From NCBI GenBank assembly GCA_031552405.1, contig JAVBMN010000029.1, forward strand, positions 62,001-126,000: a stretch of DNA of 64,000 nt, written 5' to 3'. The position numbers and the translations under genes are program-made. The number at the start of each line of letters is the position of its first letter. The stretch's first letter is position 1. This stretch comes from UBA1794 sp031552405. Lineage in GTDB: Bacteria; Bacteroidota; Bacteroidia; Bacteroidales; Bacteroidaceae. Below the pieces are notes generated by a model. It worked only from the letters and a program-made list of their open reading frames with translations. It was not told where the DNA came from and did no database searches. Shown here one piece after another: positions 43,323 to 52,023 of this stretch.

Positions 43323-44216
43323 TTATTTCGTTGCTTTTCCTTGTACGATACGTGCGCCGGCGGGTACGTCTTCTGTTACCCAGATATTTCCACCCACAGT
43401 AGCGCCGTGTCCTATGGTGATACGGCCCAGAATGGTGGCGTTGGAGTATACGATTACGTCGTCCTCCAAGATGGGATGGCGGGGGATGCCCTTGATGGGT
43501 TTGCCCTCTTCATCGAGTGGGAAGCTCTTTGCACCGAGGGTGACACCCTGGTAAAGCTTCACATTATTGCCGATGATGCTGGTGGCACCAATTACGACTC
43601 CCGTGCCGTGGTCGATTGTAAAATAGGAACCAATCTGCGCACCGGGATGGATGTCAATGCCCGTTTCGCTGTGCGCCATTTCGGTAATAATACGTGGTAT
43701 GAGGGGCACATTCAACTCCATGAGCGCATGTGCGATGCGGTAATTGGAGATGGCTTTGATGGCCGGGTAGCAGCAGATCACTTCGCTGTGACTGGTAGCC
43801 GCCGGATCGCCTTTGTAGGCAGCCTCTACATCGGTGCCCAGTATGCAGCGCATGGCAGGCAGTCCTCCGATGAAATGGGCAGCAAGCTCAGCAGCTTTGT
43901 GGCGCTTCTCCTGTATACTTTCTTCGTATTCATCGGAAAAGCAAAGCCCTGCCAGGATTTGTTTCTCCAGCAGCCCGAAGAGTCTTTCTACGTTTACTCC
44001 GATGTGATAACCGATGGTTTGGCTGTTTACGGTGGAATTACCGTAATATCCGGGAAAGAGAATGGCGCGGGCCAATCCTATAATCTCTTCCAGTGCTTTG
44101 GCCGAGGGAAGTGGTTCACCGTCACGGTATTGATGCATCAACCCTGTGCAGGATTCGCTTTTCGACAATTCCTCTACGGCATTGGTCAGGATGTGTGTAA
44201 AATCCAAAGAACTCAT
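43323..44216 (-). CDS. Serine O-acetyltransferase family protein (EpsC/CysE-like)
   Basis: 297 aa. A helical N-terminal half precedes a left-handed beta-helix with HPGAQIGSYFTIDHGTGVVI, LYQGVTLGAKSFPLDEEGKP and GNIWVTEDVPAGARIVQ. The DHGTG and QGVTLGA motifs are typical of CysE, which makes O-acetylserine for cysteine synthesis. It heads a long minus-strand run into the RlmL-type, DPP IV-like and purD genes. A -7 box lies 33 bases upstream of the ATG. EpsC-type homologues with different acceptors cannot be excluded. Confidence 0.87.
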   Translation of the reverse strand: MSSLDFTHILTNAVEELSKSESCTGLMHQYRDGEPLPSAKALEEIIGLARAILFPGYYGNSTVNSQTIGYHIGVNVERLFGLLEKQILAGLCFSDEYEESIQEKRHKAAELAAHFIGGLPAMRCILGTDVEAAYKGDPAATSHSEVICCYPAIKAISNYRIAHALMELNVPLIPRIITEMAHSETGIDIHPGAQIGSYFTIDHGTGVVIGATSIIGNNVKLYQGVTLGAKSFPLDEEGKPIKGIPRHPILEDDVIVYSNATILGRITIGHGATVGGNIWVTEDVPAGARIVQGKATK

Positions 44217-44249
44217 ACGTTATATTTACGCGCGTGATATATAAGGGTG

Positions 44250-44257
44250 CAAAGGTA
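44250..44257 (-). promoter_or_regulatory. -7 box for the cysE-like run
   Basis: TACCTTTG on the minus strand, 33 bases upstream of ATG 44216. It may drive all genes down to the ABC transporter pair, since gaps there are 0-54 bases. Confidence 0.6.
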
Positions 44258-44340
44258 GCGGTTTTTTTGGAAATATTCTTCTGTGTTTCAATATTCTTGG
44301 TATTCTACCGTTTATCAGGTATAAATATCATACAATAGAG

Positions 44341-44958
44341 ATGGATCAAACGCTGACAGTCCTTGCAAACCGCATCCGCGCTCTGGCGCAAACTGGGTTG
44401 GTATATGCCGAGGACGACTATAATAAGGAACGTTATGGGGAACTTCTCCAGTTGAGTCATGAGGTCTTGGCCGCCATTTCCGGTCATTCCGCCGATGAAA
44501 TCGCGGTTTCTTTTCCTGTAGAACACGATTATGTAACGCCCAAAGTGGATGTACGTGCTGTCGTTTTCAATGCTCAGAACGAAATCCTGCTGGTACGCGA
44601 GCGCGACGGCCTTTGGTCTCTGCCCGGTGGCTGGGCCGATGTGGGCTATGCCCCTTCGGAGATCGCAGTAAAAGAGGTGAAAGAAGAATGCGGCCTTGAT
44701 GTAAAACCCCTCCGACTTTTGGCTGTATATGACAAGCGGTGCCACCACCATCCTCCCGCCATGCACTATGCTTACAAGCTGTTCCTTGACTGCGAATTGC
44801 TGGGAGGTACCCTCTCCGGCGCCTTTGATATCTTAGAGAGTGGCTTTTTCCCATTGACCTCCCTCCCTCCCATGTCTCTGGAGCGTGTATTGCCCGAACA
44901 AATCATGCGAATGGCCGAGTTGCATCGCAACCCCTTGCTACCTGCAGATTGTGATTAG
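44341..44958 (+). CDS. NUDIX hydrolase with N-terminal NUDIX_N-type domain
   Basis: 205 aa. The N-terminal ~65 residues (LANRIRALAQTGLVYAEDDY) form the small helical domain that accompanies some ADP-ribose/nucleotide-sugar pyrophosphatases. The NUDIX box reads GGWADVGYAPSEIAVKEVKE ending in EECG, matching Gx5Ex7REUxEExGU except that lysine replaces the usual arginine of the RE pair. Substrate is unknown. It converges with the DUF2264 gene across the second mosaic repeat region. Confidence 0.88.
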   Translation: MDQTLTVLANRIRALAQTGLVYAEDDYNKERYGELLQLSHEVLAAISGHSADEIAVSFPVEHDYVTPKVDVRAVVFNAQNEILLVRERDGLWSLPGGWADVGYAPSEIAVKEVKEECGLDVKPLRLLAVYDKRCHHHPPAMHYAYKLFLDCELLGGTLSGAFDILESGFFPLTSLPPMSLERVLPEQIMRMAELHRNPLLPADCD

Positions 44959-45010
44959 TATATGATATTTCCTCCTATTGTATTCTTTTTTGCTCTTACC
45001 CTTCACCCCC

Positions 45011-45109
45011 TTCACACCTGCCCTTCACCCGGAAATCATTTGTGGATCAGGATTGTAGGAAGCGTGAAGGATGTGAATAGCAATTGAGAAAAGTCTATGA
45101 GAGAAGGGG
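45011..45109 (-). repeat. 99-bp mosaic intergenic module, copy 2 (inverted relative to copy 1)
   Basis: TTCACACCTGCCCTTCACCC (45011-45030) is the exact reverse complement of 12179-12198. The other end, 45088-45109, carries GAAAAGTCTATGAGAGAAGG, matching the left end of copy 1. Total length is 99 in both. It lies just after the NUDIX gene. Extra TTCACCCCC at 45002-45010 continues the word pattern. Confidence 0.8.
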
Positions 45110-45118
45110 TATTAGAGG

Positions 45119-45140
45119 CATTTAAGAATATTTTAAGCCT
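45119..45140. repeat. Two 11-bp TTTAAG units
   Basis: CATTTAAGAAT followed by ATTTTAAGCCT, the same unit length and core as the six-copy array at 12307-12372. Confidence 0.55.
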
Positions 45141-45173
45141 TGTGGGATGCCGCTCGGAGTTCGGAAAAGTGAA

Positions 45174-45260
45174 GCGCACGAGTTGGAGAACCCGTGCCCA
45201 CCAGTTGAGAAACTGGTGCCCACCGGTTCGTCAGTTCGTGCGCACCAGTTTCTCCAATTC
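45174..45260. repeat. GTGC-CAC/AGTTGGAGAA mosaic with nested hairpins
   Basis: GCGCACGAGTTGGA (45174-45187) is identical to 12277-12290. CACCAGTT-GAGA-AACTGGTG (45199-45218) is a perfect 8-base stem. GTGCCCACC occurs on both sides of it. GTGCGCACCAGTTTCTCC (45239-45255 region) mirrors the first word. Several stems compete because the words are near-copies in both orientations. Confidence 0.75.
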
Positions 45261-45270
45261 CAAGCCTGCG

Positions 45271-45322
45271 TTTTATAATCTTAGGCCTGAAGTTGGAGAA
45301 ACTCAGGACTGAGATTATAAAA
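45271..45322. terminator. Hairpin, 20-base stem (18 paired)
   Basis: TTTTATAATCTTAGGCCTGA pairs with TCAGGACTGAGATTATAAAA around the loop AGTTGGAGAAAC. Placed between the convergent NUDIX and DUF2264 genes, it can act in both directions. Confidence 0.75.
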
Positions 45323-45360
45323 TACAGGCCTACGTTTGTGTAAACGCAGGCCTGTATTTT
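45319..45360. terminator. Hairpin, 19-base stem (18 paired), T-rich ends
   Basis: AAAATACAGGCCTACGTTT, loop GTGT, AAACGCAGGCCTGTATTTT. It shares four bases with the preceding hairpin, so the two cannot both be complete. The flanking A/T runs fit a bidirectional terminator. Confidence 0.8.
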
Positions 45361-45405
45361 GATAGAGATGAGGCTTCCCTGACTGGGAGGGGTTATCAGA
45401 TCTTA

Positions 45406-47430
45406 TTATTTCTCGAACTGTACAGTCTTTTTGCTGTCATCCTGTAAGATAATCTCGATGGATTGGCCGTTTCCAGAGATAGTATACTTCTTGATAGGTT
45501 CGAGCTCTTTGGATGAGAAAGCCTTGTCGCCCTTCTTCCAAAGCATGAGGGTAATGTATATCTTCTCGTTGGAAAGGCGGTCTATTGCATTCACCACAGT
45601 GCATTTATCGCTTTCGGGGTGTAAGCCGGTGGCGTGGGTAAATACGGTGTTCTGGAAACCTGCGACGGGGATCATGGCCAGCTGGTATTTTCCATTGTTG
45701 ATGATGCAAGCTTCGCCATTCTTGGTTTTGATACGTTTCTCAGAGATGGGGGAATCGAATTGTGGAAGCGAGTAATGGCCCAGTCGAAGTTCGATGGATT
45801 GGGGGCTTCTTGCTTTGTCTACACGGAGGATACCATTGGGAAGCGGGATGTCCGCCAAGCGGAACGTGATGTTCGTATCCGTTTCCAGTACAGCATCGCG
45901 GTAGTAAATACCGTCTTCAAACTTCTTGAAGGTGTACAGACGCAGTACTTCCCACTTGCTCTGGGCGTTCTTTATGGCGTAGTTCATGGCTACCTCACCG
46001 TTGGCTCCATCAGCCATCCAGAGGAATTCACTGTTGTAAGAAAGTTTGTTGTAATTCTCGGTAGAGCGGAACTTTTGCCAGTCCTTTGCTACGGTTTCGT
46101 GGCACCAGGCGCGTATCTCGGAGGCTCCACTGTTGGGGTAATCTGTAACAAGGGTGTTGGATCCGGGCATGAATTTGTTATATACTTGATAGGGTTTCAG
46201 CTCATCTTTCCAGGCGCCTTCATTCTCTGTAGCGGTCCAGAAGGGGTTGTCGGCCGGTACAAGCAGTCCAAGAAACGCTTTCGCCATCCAGTATACACTG
46301 CCGCGGCAGGTATAAATCTGTACGGCAGGATCAAAAGGCCCATAGAAACCCAGCGTAGGTACACGGTCTTTCATCATATCGGGGTGTTGGAAGAATTGCA
46401 GCAGGGTACTTGAAGCGATGCGACGCATCCAACCATAGTTTACCGAAGGATCATTCAGCCAGCCCATCAGCGGGAAGGGTACAATGGCTGCGGTGCGGTA
46501 ACACATGCTGCGTCCGTACATCACCATCTTGCCTTCTTTGCTAAACAGGTAAGGGTAATTAGGTACTAAGTCGGCGAAATTGCTGGTAAACTCGCGACCT
46601 GCTTCGGGGTTGAACTTCTCGCTGTAATAGTGCGACCATAACATACCGTACATCTGGAATGCCCACATACTGTAATAGTCGTACGCCGGACTGTCATTGT
46701 ACCAGCCATAGCCGCGGTACTGTTTCAGCGAAAGCTGAAGGAGTTCTTGCAGGTGCTTGTCGTTCACCTCATAACCACGATCCTTGAAGAAGGACATCAC
46801 GAAGATGTTGAAGAATCGCCAGTTCGAACCGATCGTAGGTCCGTTTCCATAGCTGAGCATCAAAGCAGCCAGAGCGTCCTTATCTCCCTGCGAGAGGGGA
46901 TCCCAAAGGATCTCAGGCATGGCAGTGAGTGAAACGGCCAGTCCGCCAAATTCCACCAGTATCTGGCTGGGTCCTCCGGTGCGGTGTTTGATGTAGCCTT
47001 TCTTTTCAGGGTCCGACATATTGCACAGCTGCTTGCGGTAATAGTCGCCTACCTTTACGCCGTTAAGTTCCAGCCCGGGGGTTTCCTTGAGCAGTGGGAT
47101 GGCTACGAACATGGTGCGGCAAAGGCCTTCCAGGTTCTCTGTGTTGTTCCACTTTTCATCCTGCGGATAACTTACTCCGGGTTGTTTGGGGAATCTCATA
47201 GCATCGTCCAACGAGTGAACATAGCTAAAGGCGCCATCCAAAAGATAGCGTGCTGCATCCATCCAGTGCTTACGCGTCATTCCGGTATGGGGGCTTTTTT
47301 GGTAGTCGGGCTGCTCTACAAGGAATATATTTGAGGTGTCTCCTCCTTTTTCCTCCGCACAGACCGTGTCCTGCTTTGTGAAAGTGATAAGCATCATTGC
47401 GGTTAAAATTAATAGAATTTTTCGGTTCAT
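45406..47430 (-). CDS. DUF2264 domain secreted protein
   Basis: 674 aa with an N-terminal signal peptide (about 1-25). The body matches my recollection of DUF2264: TRKHWMDAARYLLDGAFSYV near the start, GGLAVSLTAMPEILWDPLSQ, YDYYSMWAFQMYGMLWSHYY, and a C-terminal beta-rich portion. The N-terminal helical pairs suggest an alpha/alpha toroid as in many polysaccharide lyases and unsaturated-uronide hydrolases. No function is established as far as I know. It diverges from the HTCS gene across 324 bases, so it is probably under the same control as the secreted enzymes to the right. Confidence 0.75.
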   Translation of the reverse strand: MNRKILLILTAMMLITFTKQDTVCAEEKGGDTSNIFLVEQPDYQKSPHTGMTRKHWMDAARYLLDGAFSYVHSLDDAMRFPKQPGVSYPQDEKWNNTENLEGLCRTMFVAIPLLKETPGLELNGVKVGDYYRKQLCNMSDPEKKGYIKHRTGGPSQILVEFGGLAVSLTAMPEILWDPLSQGDKDALAALMLSYGNGPTIGSNWRFFNIFVMSFFKDRGYEVNDKHLQELLQLSLKQYRGYGWYNDSPAYDYYSMWAFQMYGMLWSHYYSEKFNPEAGREFTSNFADLVPNYPYLFSKEGKMVMYGRSMCYRTAAIVPFPLMGWLNDPSVNYGWMRRIASSTLLQFFQHPDMMKDRVPTLGFYGPFDPAVQIYTCRGSVYWMAKAFLGLLVPADNPFWTATENEGAWKDELKPYQVYNKFMPGSNTLVTDYPNSGASEIRAWCHETVAKDWQKFRSTENYNKLSYNSEFLWMADGANGEVAMNYAIKNAQSKWEVLRLYTFKKFEDGIYYRDAVLETDTNITFRLADIPLPNGILRVDKARSPQSIELRLGHYSLPQFDSPISEKRIKTKNGEACIINNGKYQLAMIPVAGFQNTVFTHATGLHPESDKCTVVNAIDRLSNEKIYITLMLWKKGDKAFSSKELEPIKKYTISGNGQSIEIILQDDSKKTVQFEK

Positions 47431-47754
47431 GTAATTGGTATTTAATTGATTAATGTATCAGGTTAAAGTGATTTATATAGTAATAGAAGGCATGAGTATT
47501 TTCATGTGATCTTTTATTTCACGTGCAATATTCGTAAAAAGAAATGAAATATGCAAGTCTTCTCGCCTGAAATCCTACTAAATACAGATGTGTGGCTGTG
47601 CGATACAAGCTGTTTTTAGTCATGCACAGTTGCTTATTCGGCAAAAAGCGGATTTCATAAAATGAGAAGTGCAATTTTTAGAGATCCGGTTATGCGAAAA
47701 TGAGAGAATAATAGTAGCTTTGGGGACAGAACAATATCTTAAAATAGGAATTCC
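47431..47754. promoter_or_regulatory. Divergent intergenic region, DUF2264 / HTCS
   Basis: 324 bases without a gene, AT-rich. On the plus strand TAGCTTTG (47715-47722) is a perfect -7 box 32 bases before the HTCS ATG. No perfect -7 box was found for the minus gene. No direct-repeat HTCS operator was recognised by eye. Confidence 0.5.
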
Positions 47755-50700
47755 ATGAAGTATCGTTCAAGAGCTGGCATCTGTTTAATTGTTTGCTTCT
47801 TTTTGGGCTGGATGGTTACACTTCCGGTCTTTTCATCTTCTCCTCTGGTAAAGAAGATCGGCTTGGAGCATGGTTTATCTGATAATAATGTGCTGAGTAT
47901 AACTCAGGACAGGCAAGGGTTTCTTTGGTTTGCCACTGACTGGGGGCTAAACCGCTTTGACGGAAATGGCTTTAAAGTATACAAAGCCCACCCCACTGAA
48001 AAGAATACCATCCGTAGCAACGGTCTTAACCGGGTACTTGCCGATCCCCAGCGGGATTTAATATGGATTGCCTCACAGAATACCGGATTAAGCGCATTTG
48101 ATTGCGTTACCCAAACCTTTATACATTACCCTGTCAGAGGGGATGAACCTAATGTAATAGGGGCTAACGGAGTTACGGACTTGTGTTTTGCTGACGACGG
48201 AAACCTTTGGATGGCCACCTATAACAATGGACTGAAGAAGCTGAACGTACGTGCCAATAAAGTGACCCATTATACCCCTGCCGAATTGCCAGAATTAAAA
48301 TCGCATAACCTCTGGAGTGTAGCAGATGACGGAAACGGACATCTGTATCTTGGACATGTGAATGAAGGTATGAGTATGATTTCACTTAAAGACTGGAAAG
48401 TGAAAAACTATCAGCATAACCCGGATGATCCGAACAGCCTGCCCCATAATACAGTATCCCAGGTATACATTGACTCCCGGAAGAACGTATGGGTGGCTAC
48501 GGTAAACGGTTTGGCACTGTTTCATCCTGAAAAGGGAGAGTTTACTGTGTTTCGTCATGAACCGGACAACCCTTACAGTTTACTATATAATGATGTGCAT
48601 TGCATCAGGGAAATAGGGCAAAATAGTTTGTGGGTGGGTTCCATGAGAGGTGGAATCAGCATTTTGGATATTCCGCAACATCTGTTTTCTACTCCCGAAG
48701 AGGTTCGTTTCCGGCATATCAGGGAGAATGATTTGCCTACCGGTTTGTCTAGCCAGTCGGTGGCATCTTTGTTTCAGGATTCCTTCGGTAATGTATGGAT
48801 CGGTACACTTGGAGGCGGAATCAACTTTATCAGTCACCAGACTCCCTTTTTCAATACCCTGACCTACTCACCCTTCAAAGGCGATCAGAATGGGTTGAGC
48901 AGTAAAGCAGCCCGTGCCATTTGTGTGGATAAACAGGGCCAATTATGGATAGGCACGGATGCCGGAGTGGATGTATACAAGGATGGAAAGAAAGTGAAGA
49001 CGTTCAATGAAAAGAACAAGAACCTACCCGATAACCGAATCTTATCCGCCTTATGTGACAGTCAGGGCGACATCTGGCTGGGCCTTTCACAGGGAGTGCT
49101 TCGTTATAACAAACAAAAGGATGCTTTCGAGCAGGTGAAGCTGGCCAGTAACCACTTGCTGGAATATTATGTGTCCTGTATGTACGAGGACCGCGATAAG
49201 AACCTGTGGGTAGGAAGCAACTCGGGTATCCTGCGGTATAATCTGCTCACAAAAGAGGTGAAGGAATCCAATGCGACCCGGATGGGAGGGTGGAATTACC
49301 TGGTTCGGAGTATCTCGCAGGATCATAACGGAAACATCTGGGTGGGAACCCTTATCAATGCAATCACCCTGATTACACCAGAACTGAAGGTGATACGCAC
49401 TTTAGATGTGGCAAATGGGGTTATGATGTTGCTCAGGGATTCCAAGAACCGAATGTGGATTGGAACCCGAAACGGGATTGTGGTAGTTGACCCCGACGAT
49501 ACGCAGTATACGCATACCAAATATATGGATAAGGAGAACGGCCTGGCCGATAACTTTATTATGGGAATTGCGGAAGGAGGCCCGAATGAAATGTGGTTTG
49601 CTACCAACTCCGGTCTCAGCCGTTACACGATATCTACGGGAAAGTTTAATAATTACACCTACTCGGATAATATTCCTTTGGGAAGTTTTCGGCCTTTATC
49701 AGTGGCAAAGGCGGCGGATGGTACGATCTATTTTGGTTCCCAGGCTGGAGTGTGCTACTTCAATCCTACGGATCCACGGCGGCAAGACCCGGTACCGGCT
49801 ACCCATATTACCGGCTTTACGATTTACGATACCGGGAATCAGCAGGACGGAAATTCCATTGATATTCCTGTATTACCTGATATGAAACTGAATTATGACC
49901 AGAATACATTTACTCTCGACTTCAATGTAATGGATTATGGGCTGAACGATAAGGTGGAATATTCCTATCAGTTAAAGGGAATGGATGACTTATGGCATTC
50001 TACAAATGGGCAAAATGAGGTTACATTCCGAAACATTCCGCCGGGTAGCTATATATTTACCGTCACTGCCCGCATCCGTAATCAGGAGTGGTCTGAGAAA
50101 ACCGCTTCAGTAAAGATTGAGATAGCTCCGCCTTTCTGGCTTTCCTGGTGGGCAAAGACGATTTATGTGATAGTGATCCTGTGGATCATACTCTCTCTTG
50201 CGCGCTTCTACAAACGCAAGTTGAACCTGGAAGGCCAGCTTTATCTGGAGCAGGAAAATCATAAAAAGGAGCAGGAACTGAATGATGAAAAGCTGAGGTT
50301 CTATACCAATATAGCCCACGAATTGAGAACGCCTCTGACTCTGATTATTGGGCCGTTGGGAGATCTGCTGGTGGATGATACCATACAGCCGGAGCAAAAC
50401 AAGAAAATCTCATTGATCCACCGAAGCGCAGCCCGCCTGATGACCCTGATCAACCAGATTCTAGAGTTCCGGAAGAGTGAAACGAGTAACCGGGCTTTGT
50501 GTGTGAAGTACGGTGATTTATCCGGATTGGTTCGCGAAATCGGCTTAAAGTACAAGGAGCTGAACCAGAATCAGGAGCTCGCAGTAGACATTCGCATTGA
50601 GGCCGAACAGGTAAAACTGTATTATGATCCGGAAGTACTCACAATCATACTGGATAACCTAATCTCCAACGCCTTGAAATGTACGCAGAGGGGACAAGTC

Positions 50701-51789
50701 TCCATACGGATGCGAAATACGGTTGTTGAGGATCAGTTGCACACTGAAATCGAGGTTAGCGACACAGGCAGGGGCATCCCGGAAAACGAACTGGCGCGTA
50801 TTTTCGACCGCTATTATCAGGTAAAGGGCGATCAGCAAAGTACTGGTTCCGGTATCGGACTGGCTTTAGTCAAGAATATGGTGCAGCTCCACAAAGGGAC
50901 CATCTGTGTGGACAGTAAGGTGAATCATGGTACTTCATTCTATTTCAGTCTGTCCAATGAATACACCTATCCGGATGCAGCACACCAGGAAGAGGCTAAA
51001 TCATTCGCAAGAGAAAAGCAACAGGCGGATCCGGTGCTCTTGGTTGTGGAAGACAATAAGGACATCCGTGAGTACATTGCCAGTACTCTTCAAGATCAGT
51101 TCGAGGTGCTGACCGCAGAAAATGGCCAGGTAGGTACGGAAATTGCGCTTGAGAAGATGCCCGACCTCATCATCAGCGACATTATGATGCCCATTATGGA
51201 TGGAATCAGTCTGTGTAAGATTGTAAAGGAGGATATCCGTACCTGCCACATCCCGGTCATCCTTCTTACAGCAAAAGACTCATTACAGGATAAGGCCGAA
51301 GGATATTCTATCGGAGCCGACTCTTATCTTACAAAGCCCTTTACAGCCCAGCTGTTGCAAAATAGAGTTCATAATCTGCTTGAGTCACGGAAGAAGCTGG
51401 TCGCTGCCTTTTCTACGGGCATGAAAAGCGAAGCACAGGAGAATGCCTTTTCCCGTCAGGACAATGAGTTTATTGAAAAGACAGTGGCATTCATCAAGGA
51501 GCATTTGGAATCCGAACAGCTGAACATCGGTTTTCTTGCGGATCACCTGTGCATGAGCCACTCCACCTTTTACCGGAAGATCAAAGCCCTGACCGGAATG
51601 ACCGGCAATGAGCTGGTTCGGAAGATAAAGATGCAGGCCGCCGAACAAATGATGCACTCCCCTGAGATGACCATCTCCGAGATTGCCCTCCGCGTAGGCT
51701 TTAGCAGTATGACCCACTTTCGCCATTCCTTCAAAACAGAGTATGGTGTATTGCCATCGGACTATATTAAGAAGTTGAAATCGCAATAG
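47755..51789 (+). CDS. Hybrid two-component system sensor/regulator (HTCS)
   Basis: 1344 aa, one-protein signalling chain typical of Bacteroidetes glycan loci. Signal segment about 1-28. Repeated two-bladed sensor propellers (WFATDWGLNRFDG, LWIGTDAGVDVYKDG and others, about 35-735). A Y_Y_Y domain (about 745-792). A membrane helix (about 797-818). A histidine kinase with H855 in NIAHELRTPLTLIIGPL and ATPase boxes DTGRGIPENEL and GSGIGLALVK. A receiver domain with D1142 in LIISDIMMPIMDG. An AraC-type helix-turn-helix at the C-terminus (about 1240-1344). It would sense a periplasmic oligosaccharide and activate the neighbouring enzyme genes. Confidence 0.96.
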   Translation: MKYRSRAGICLIVCFFLGWMVTLPVFSSSPLVKKIGLEHGLSDNNVLSITQDRQGFLWFATDWGLNRFDGNGFKVYKAHPTEKNTIRSNGLNRVLADPQRDLIWIASQNTGLSAFDCVTQTFIHYPVRGDEPNVIGANGVTDLCFADDGNLWMATYNNGLKKLNVRANKVTHYTPAELPELKSHNLWSVADDGNGHLYLGHVNEGMSMISLKDWKVKNYQHNPDDPNSLPHNTVSQVYIDSRKNVWVATVNGLALFHPEKGEFTVFRHEPDNPYSLLYNDVHCIREIGQNSLWVGSMRGGISILDIPQHLFSTPEEVRFRHIRENDLPTGLSSQSVASLFQDSFGNVWIGTLGGGINFISHQTPFFNTLTYSPFKGDQNGLSSKAARAICVDKQGQLWIGTDAGVDVYKDGKKVKTFNEKNKNLPDNRILSALCDSQGDIWLGLSQGVLRYNKQKDAFEQVKLASNHLLEYYVSCMYEDRDKNLWVGSNSGILRYNLLTKEVKESNATRMGGWNYLVRSISQDHNGNIWVGTLINAITLITPELKVIRTLDVANGVMMLLRDSKNRMWIGTRNGIVVVDPDDTQYTHTKYMDKENGLADNFIMGIAEGGPNEMWFATNSGLSRYTISTGKFNNYTYSDNIPLGSFRPLSVAKAADGTIYFGSQAGVCYFNPTDPRRQDPVPATHITGFTIYDTGNQQDGNSIDIPVLPDMKLNYDQNTFTLDFNVMDYGLNDKVEYSYQLKGMDDLWHSTNGQNEVTFRNIPPGSYIFTVTARIRNQEWSEKTASVKIEIAPPFWLSWWAKTIYVIVILWIILSLARFYKRKLNLEGQLYLEQENHKKEQELNDEKLRFYTNIAHELRTPLTLIIGPLGDLLVDDTIQPEQNKKISLIHRSAARLMTLINQILEFRKSETSNRALCVKYGDLSGLVREIGLKYKELNQNQELAVDIRIEAEQVKLYYDPEVLTIILDNLISNALKCTQRGQVSIRMRNTVVEDQLHTEIEVSDTGRGIPENELARIFDRYYQVKGDQQSTGSGIGLALVKNMVQLHKGTICVDSKVNHGTSFYFSLSNEYTYPDAAHQEEAKSFAREKQQADPVLLVVEDNKDIREYIASTLQDQFEVLTAENGQVGTEIALEKMPDLIISDIMMPIMDGISLCKIVKEDIRTCHIPVILLTAKDSLQDKAEGYSIGADSYLTKPFTAQLLQNRVHNLLESRKKLVAAFSTGMKSEAQENAFSRQDNEFIEKTVAFIKEHLESEQLNIGFLADHLCMSHSTFYRKIKALTGMTGNELVRKIKMQAAEQMMHSPEMTISEIALRVGFSSMTHFRHSFKTEYGVLPSDYIKKLKSQ

Positions 51790-51834
51790 TTCTTTTATTT
51801 TCTTCTATTCAATCAATGGATTTCATGCCGATCG

Positions 51835-51875
51835 TTATTATGCGCTGCAAACATAATGTTTGTAGCGCATAATAA
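51835..51875. terminator. Long hairpin between HTCS and secreted-enzyme genes
   Basis: TTATTATGCGCTGCAAACAT and ATGTTTGTAGCGCATAATAA form a stem with 19 of 20 pairs and almost no loop, 45 bases after the HTCS stop. It separates the regulator transcript from the next promoter. A binding site for a dimeric protein is an alternative because it is a near-perfect palindrome. Confidence 0.7.
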
Positions 51876-51980
51876 TTATAAACTACCATTTCACCCTCTT
51901 TTTCCTTTCATGACAAGCACTTTGCTCAATACTGGACTTATATTGATTAAAAACAGATTCTCCGTGCTGTTGTCTCCTCC

Positions 51981-51988
51981 TATCTTTG
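51981..51988 (+). promoter_or_regulatory. -7 box for the secreted-enzyme run
   Basis: TATCTTTG, 35 bases upstream of ATG 52024. No clear -33 box, as expected if the promoter needs the HTCS activator. Confidence 0.6.
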
Positions 51989-52023
51989 CATGGTGTTGAA
52001 ATACTATTCAGAAGAGTATAGAA

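Noticed and set aside
45097..45312. Short plus-strand ORF in the mosaic region
   Set aside because: It is built from the repeat words and hairpin arms, has no family character and lies between convergent genes.
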